NCBI RefSeq assembly: GCF_026262505.1
Contig: NC_067204.1
Location: 19,012,860-19,076,859 of the forward strand
Length of the DNA: 64,000 nucleotides
DNA from: Trichomonas vaginalis G3
Lineage: Eukaryota; Parabasalia; Trichomonadida; Trichomonadidae
Reading direction: 5' to 3'
The notes under the pieces are model-generated. The model did no database searches. It saw only the letters and a program-made list of their open reading frames with translations, and was not told the origin of the DNA. How positions within the stretch are numbered: position 1 is the stretch's first letter; each line of letters starts with the position of its first letter. Shown piece by piece: positions 59,725 through 64,000 of this stretch. The position numbers and the translations under genes were made by a program.

Positions 59725-61137
59725 TTACTTTTTTGCTTTTTGCTTATTAAGTTTTTCTTGGTATTCTGCTCTCATTATACTAGCTCTGTGCATCAAACCT
59801 TTTCCAGCTGGAGTTTCGAGTCCTTTTACCTTTGCTTCTTTCTCATCTTCGACAACCTGAGCTGCTATCTTCTTATAGTAATCAATTACTGAAATCTTTT
59901 GAGATTTCAATTGATCTCCAATTAAATTACGTTTTTCTTGCAATTTCTTCTGCATTTCTTCTAATTTTGGAGTTGGTTCAACACCACAACCTATAAAAGC
60001 ATCAGTAGTTAGCTTTCCAACTTCAATTAATTTATCAATTAATTTAAGTGACATCCACCTCTCTAATTCCCAATCATCGAGTAATTTGAAAGGTATATCA
60101 CCGAATTTAGGTATCTTCGCACAGAGATGGTACACTTCTTCCTTTGACATTTCGGACATTTGCTTCAATCCCGATTTCTTCTTAGGAGCAGCCGCTGGAA
60201 CCTGTACAGGTTTGACAGGCTTTTCTTGTTGGACATTCGGTTCTGGGAAATGTGAGAAGGAACTGCCTGGTTTTACTCTTAAATAATTTAATTTCAAAAC
60301 TTTGAGGCATGGCTCGAGAATAGGGGTGTTAACCTTGAGAGAAATCTCAAGAAAAACTGTTCGCCCTTAGGTGTGTGCTCTGTAGGGTCGAGCGGGTAAG
60401 TTTTCGTAACTTCTGTCAATTTCGAAACAATTCCAATAGGAACTTTGCAATGTCCGACAGGAACAACTGTAGTTTTGAATAATCCTTTATCGTGCATAAC
60501 TAATTCGAATCCAATCTCTTTTCTTTCTGCAAGTCTTTGCATTAATTTCGGATTTGATCGTTTTAAGATATTCCAATCACAATGCCAGTCAACAGCACCA
60601 GCATCCAAAGGTTCTGATGTTTTGGTGGAGTTTCTCTGCAATGGAGTAAACATTGACTGTATAAGTTATTCCTTTCTTTTGAGGCGCTCCAATGTTGCTG
60701 ACGCAGCAGCGAAGAGTTGTGATAGGGATATCCTCGTTCTTAACTGCTTGCATGACATCGAGATCGCCAGTTGTCAATTCAGGTGGAATTAATCTTTTTT
60801 CAATAGACTTTGCATAGATTGCGCATGAATTTTGAGATATTTCGAGAGCCTGCTTCATATTTTTAATTGAAGTATTGTCTTTTGTCTTTGTAATAATCGG
60901 AATATGATCTTTTAATGTTTGCAATCCTGTATTTATTTTTTCTAATGTGCCAAATGTCTTAATATCATTTGCTTCAGGAACTTTATCGATGCCTGTAGAA
61001 GCATATTGACATAATTTCTTAAATTTGGCAATATATTCCTCTGCTGCTTCGTTATCACCGGCAATACGTGCATTCATTGCTTTCTGAATGTAACGCATGC
61101 CACAATTATAAACATGATGAATTTGTTCTGCACTCAT
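59725..61137 (-). pseudogene. CC2D1/Lgd-like protein, copy 2, frameshifted
   Basis: Second copy of 52020-53435, three bases shorter. Missing single bases, compared with copy 1: one near 60350 (CAAGAAAAAC for CAAGAGAAAAC), one near 60620 (GATGTTTTGG for GATGTTTTTGG) and one near 60636 (CTCTGCAAT for CTCTGGCAAT). The frame is lost in the C2-like domain and the protein would be cut. The remaining DNA is almost identical to copy 1. This is the reverse of the KANSL2-like gene, where copy 1 is broken. Sequencing error is possible. Confidence 0.8.
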
Positions 61138-61211
61138 TTTCGATTAAAAAAATATGAAGAAAAATTCCGATGAAAAAATATTTGACATAAAAGTGACGAC
61201 TTTCATTTCAC

Positions 61212-61322
61212 TTATTTTATATCTTGATGTACGAGCTTAGCAATTGCATAGGCAAACAAGTTTCCAACTGAGAAAGTTCCTTCTCGCCAGCAAACTTTAA
61301 TTTTTTTCTTGCTGATATTCAT
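61212..61322 (-). CDS. Possible 36-aa peptide or gene remnant, copy 2
   Basis: Same sequence as 53510-53620. Identity between copies says nothing about selection because the whole block is nearly identical. Confidence 0.15.
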   Translation of the reverse strand: MNISKKKIKVCWREGTFSVGNLFAYAIAKLVHQDIK

Positions 61323-61606
61323 TTTGCTTCAGATGTTAATATTGGAGCTGGACATTTTCATCAAATGCTTTTGCTTCATAATAGTTTCTCATTATAAAGT
61401 TTGCGTCTGAAAGTACCAGACTCACAAGTTGAAATGCTCATTTTTTTTGCAAAAAAATCAGATAATCAAAAGAAAGTATTTCGGAATTAATCTGATAGTA
61501 GGTAATCACCTATGCGTAAGCGAAAAATGCTATATATTTAGTATAAAAACAATAATGATACATTATTTATTAATAAAACTGATATAACATACATGACTGA
61601 AGTAAT

Positions 61607-62140
61607 TTATACACCACATGTAAAGCAAACGCTAAAGAATGGGTGTGGTCGATGACACTTTGGACAAGCAATAAATAATTTCTGATTTTTGTCTTCTAGT
61701 ATATGGTTAATGCAATAATCTGATCCAGGCAATGCAACATTGATACAGTTTTGGCAATGACAAATCTTCTTTCCATCCTTTATTTGTTCGTGCATTTCTT
61801 GGCGCCATCTCTGTCGTAAAGTATAATAACCTTCGATTTTCTCTAAAGGCTCATCATTTATTATTCTTTTGAAGGCACCAGACATTGTTTCATTTTCGGC
61901 TCTCTGCTTTTCGCCCTTGACCTGGTTAATATAGTATTGCCGTAAATGTAAGTATCTGTCTTCGTTTGATTCAGGATATGAAACATCACCTGCAGCCTGG
62001 TACATTTTATATGAATTAAAATTTTTGAACTTCCCTTTAAGATCAATAGGATTTTTTGTATCTTGAGCATCACTTGGTGGGTCTTCTGTCGGAATATCAA
62101 TTTCATTTCCTTCAAGAAAGTATCTAACAGATTGATTCAT
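61607..62140 (-). CDS. KANSL2/INO80D-type zinc-finger protein, copy 2 (intact)
   Basis: 177 aa. The front half is polar with a charged helix (EDRYLHLRQYYINQVKGEKQ). The C-terminal ~70 aa hold a C3HC3H-type finger: CHCQNCINVALPGSDYC, HILEDKNQKLFIACPKC, then HPFFSVCFTC. This pattern (C-x-C-x2-C ... LPGSxYC-x2-HI-x-D-x3-LF-x2-C) is that of the potential DNA-binding zinc finger of KANSL2/INO80D proteins, subunits of histone acetyltransferase or chromatin remodelling complexes. The role in chromatin is inferred from the domain. Copy 1 is frameshifted. Confidence 0.7.
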   Translation of the reverse strand: MNQSVRYFLEGNEIDIPTEDPPSDAQDTKNPIDLKGKFKNFNSYKMYQAAGDVSYPESNEDRYLHLRQYYINQVKGEKQRAENETMSGAFKRIINDEPLEKIEGYYTLRQRWRQEMHEQIKDGKKICHCQNCINVALPGSDYCINHILEDKNQKLFIACPKCHRPHPFFSVCFTCGV

Positions 62141-63878
62141 TATAAGTTTGTCAATTTTCTAACGCAAAATTTCAAATTTTGAGTTTTTACGAGTTTCTGT
62201 TTGTTATTAGTGGACAAATTTATGATAGATACATTAGACTCATAGTAGCAGAAAGATTGTATAATGTAAATATACCAATTCACAAAACTTTTTTGTGGGA
62301 TAAATTTTCTTCCATGTAAAAATTGGAATTGGAAGCTTATCGACCATATTACATCTCAATGTGAAGTCATTTTTTTCAAAAGATAATCAAATAGCATCAT
62401 ATATTTCAATTTTTCGGATTTTTTAAAGGTAACTAAACTCCTTTCGCCGATCCGATTTGCCCCATATTTAAAATATAGCTTGCATATGTAGAAGAAAAGC
62501 TAATTTTGAAGTACGCCGAAATCCACCAACAGGATTTCGAGCTACTAAAAAGGTACTTTTAAATGTGATTTTTTTTATAAAAAATTAAATTTATTTTAAG
62601 ATCAGACTAAAAACTAATTTTATGGAAAATCTATATCGACAAATTTATTACTTATTGGGTATATAGATTTTTTGATTATGGCGATTATGTCTGATATGCT
62701 TCCAATAAGCCAAAACACATTTCATACTGATTTCTATAAAAGGTATCTTTATTATAGAAGTGTAAGCTATATCTGTTTGTTTTTTTATTATAACAAATTC
62801 AAAATTCTCTTATAAGGACTAGATGAAATCTGTATTATTAAATCATTAGCTAAATGAAGGTTCAAATAGAAAGTAAATATCAATTTATATGATACTGAAA
62901 CCAAATAGTTCTTTTAATAAAAGATAACACGCTGAAAATTATTGAGTATTTGCAAATCTCAAAAATCTATTGGTGAATTTGGCTCAACTTTTAAAATTAT
63001 AACATCCATATCAAATCATAAAAGCAGACAAAAATTAAAGCCAAACCTATCGGCCAATTTTTTTTGATATTTTGATTTTTGAGGTATACTTTTAAAAGTG
63101 GATTTAAAGCACTGATGAAAAAACATTAACTTCTGTCGTTATGATTATTGATTTAGACAATAATGATTTTAATCTTTGATTATCAAAACACTAAAGTCAT
63201 CTTTTTAACATTTGCTTGGTAGCATTAACTCAAGTCTAAAGTACTATTTTATGTGGCACTCTTAGAATTTTTGTATTCATTGTACACGCTGAAATAGTAC
63301 CATTAAAGTTATGGCGGACTTTCAAAAAATAGTTTGGTCACCTTTGATTTTTTTTTTGAATTACCTTTTTGATTTTATCACAACGCAACACAAGATATAT
63401 ACATGCATGATATTAGCTTGGCGTTTTGATTTGATTGTGCATAACAACATTCCATTTAAAATTCTTCCGAAACTTTATCTCGGGTTTAATATCAAAACGA
63501 TTCTTTAGCAGTTAACAAATACAAAAATCTGAAAGAGATCAACATCGATTATGGTTGCCCTTATCGTCAGGCAGGTCACCCATATCTCAATTTTAAAATT
63601 TTAAAATTGAAAATTGAATACTTTTGTAGCAAAAAGTTAATGCATTAAATATGGCACTGAGGAAAATTAACACAAAATCAAGTTGACAAAATAATTCTTT
63701 ATACATATCACTTCACACTTCACGCTGCCATTCAAAATTTGTTAATATCCAGTTAAAAGTGACATCGCTTGATTTTAGACGATTTTGATTTGTCATACTA
63801 TATTAATAACAATTTTATAATTTAAAAATCGAATGACAATATTTTTGAGAGATACATATCACTAAGGACACCTTGTTG
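62141..63878. other. Long host intergenic region, copy 2
   Basis: Duplicate of 54434-56180 including the 65-codon frame (63311-63508). Differences are a few single-base indels (for example near 62516 and 63581). No gene supported. Confidence 0.5.
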
Positions 63879-63899
63879 TCACTATTCATTTTATTTTCA

Positions 63900-64000
63900 A
63901 TGATCTCAGATGCGATGTTCTTCATCCCAGAGCAGTTTGATGATGTTAACTGGCAGCAAGCCATCGAGGGAGAGTGTCTGAACATCTCCCGCAAGAGTTC
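63900..64000 (+). CDS. R2R3 Myb-like protein, copy 2, partial (window end)
   Basis: The first 33 codons of the second Myb copy (MISDAMFFIPEQFDDVNW...), identical to copy 1 as far as visible, cut by the window end before the first Myb repeat. Whether it also ends in a palindrome cannot be seen. Confidence 0.8.
   Translation, partial: MISDAMFFIPEQFDDVNWQQAIEGECLNISRKS

Larger units (their letters stand above)
50357..64000 (+). repeat. Tandem duplication of a ~7.7-kb block, second copy cut by window end
   Basis: Copy 1 begins at CATCACATTGAATTCTATT (50357) and copy 2 at the same words (about 58060), direct repeats offset by about 7.70 kb. Homology runs without a gap to the window end (64000, matching about 56303). 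The copies differ by a few substitutions and single-base indels, roughly 99% identity or more by eye, so the event is recent. The block holds the 186-aa gene, the CC2D1-like gene, the KANSL2-like gene and the Myb gene. Confidence 0.95.

Noticed and set aside
36816-64000. Spliceosomal introns
   Set aside because: I looked for the trichomonad GTAYGT...ACTAACACACAG arrangement in host genes and saw none; all host genes read as single exons.
1-64000. tRNA, rRNA or other known structural RNA genes
   Set aside because: No cloverleaf or rRNA-like conserved words were recognised by eye; a covariance search would be needed to exclude them.

Overview
This AT-rich window looks like nuclear DNA of a parabasalid protist, most likely Trichomonas vaginalis or a close relative. 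The signs are two near-identical ~1304-bp mariner copies with 28-bp inverted ends (the size known for Tvmar1), Maverick/Polinton elements carrying protein-primed polymerase, integrase and capsid genes, intronless compact host genes with 5' leaders of about 10-20 nt starting at TCAYW initiators, an ankyrin-repeat fossil, and R2R3 Myb, profilin, Rab-like, USP and Vps26 genes. No rRNA, tRNA, intron or CRISPR was recognised.

Layout. (1) 1-7.94 kb is a fragment of an older Maverick (element 1). Its minus-strand family B polymerase gene is split by two same-orientation mariners: copy A looks whole, copy B has a one-base deletion in the transposase. (2) About 7.96-35.16 kb is a second, ~27-kb Maverick-like element (element 2) bounded by inverted repeats of several hundred bases. 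It carries a Dam-like methyltransferase, a phage-tail-collar fibre, a retroviral-type integrase, a second polymerase lineage, an HNH protein, a KilA-N/MSV199-like gene, an A32-like packaging ATPase, an SF3 helicase, a double-jelly-roll major capsid gene, a probable penton gene and many small unknowns. Several core genes are broken, so it is treated as a fossil, roughly twenty or more breaks in all. (3) 35.2-36.6 kb probably continues element 1, which would make element 2 nested inside it. (4) 36.8-64 kb is host DNA: PIG-S-like, Rab-like, longin-like, an unknown 588-aa protein, a USP protease, a seven-span membrane protein, Vps26, profilin and a small coiled-coil protein. From 50.36 kb a block of about 7.7 kb repeats in tandem: unknown 186-aa gene, CC2D1-like gene, KANSL2/INO80D-type zinc finger gene and Myb gene. 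The two copies meet at a 1.26-kb palindrome.

The most unusual content is non-coding. Element 2 has a 1.2-kb array of ~250-bp units, each packed with four different long hairpins, between two divergent genes. It also has a GGTGA/TCACC palindromic module at its ends and inside, whose bases change in a compensated way between copies. A separate cluster of hairpins lies in the flanking element. These look like DNA- or RNA-structure modules under selection for pairing rather than for sequence.

All calls come from reading the sequence; no search was run. Single-base indels recur in host duplicates, array units and elements, so some breaks may be sequencing or assembly errors.
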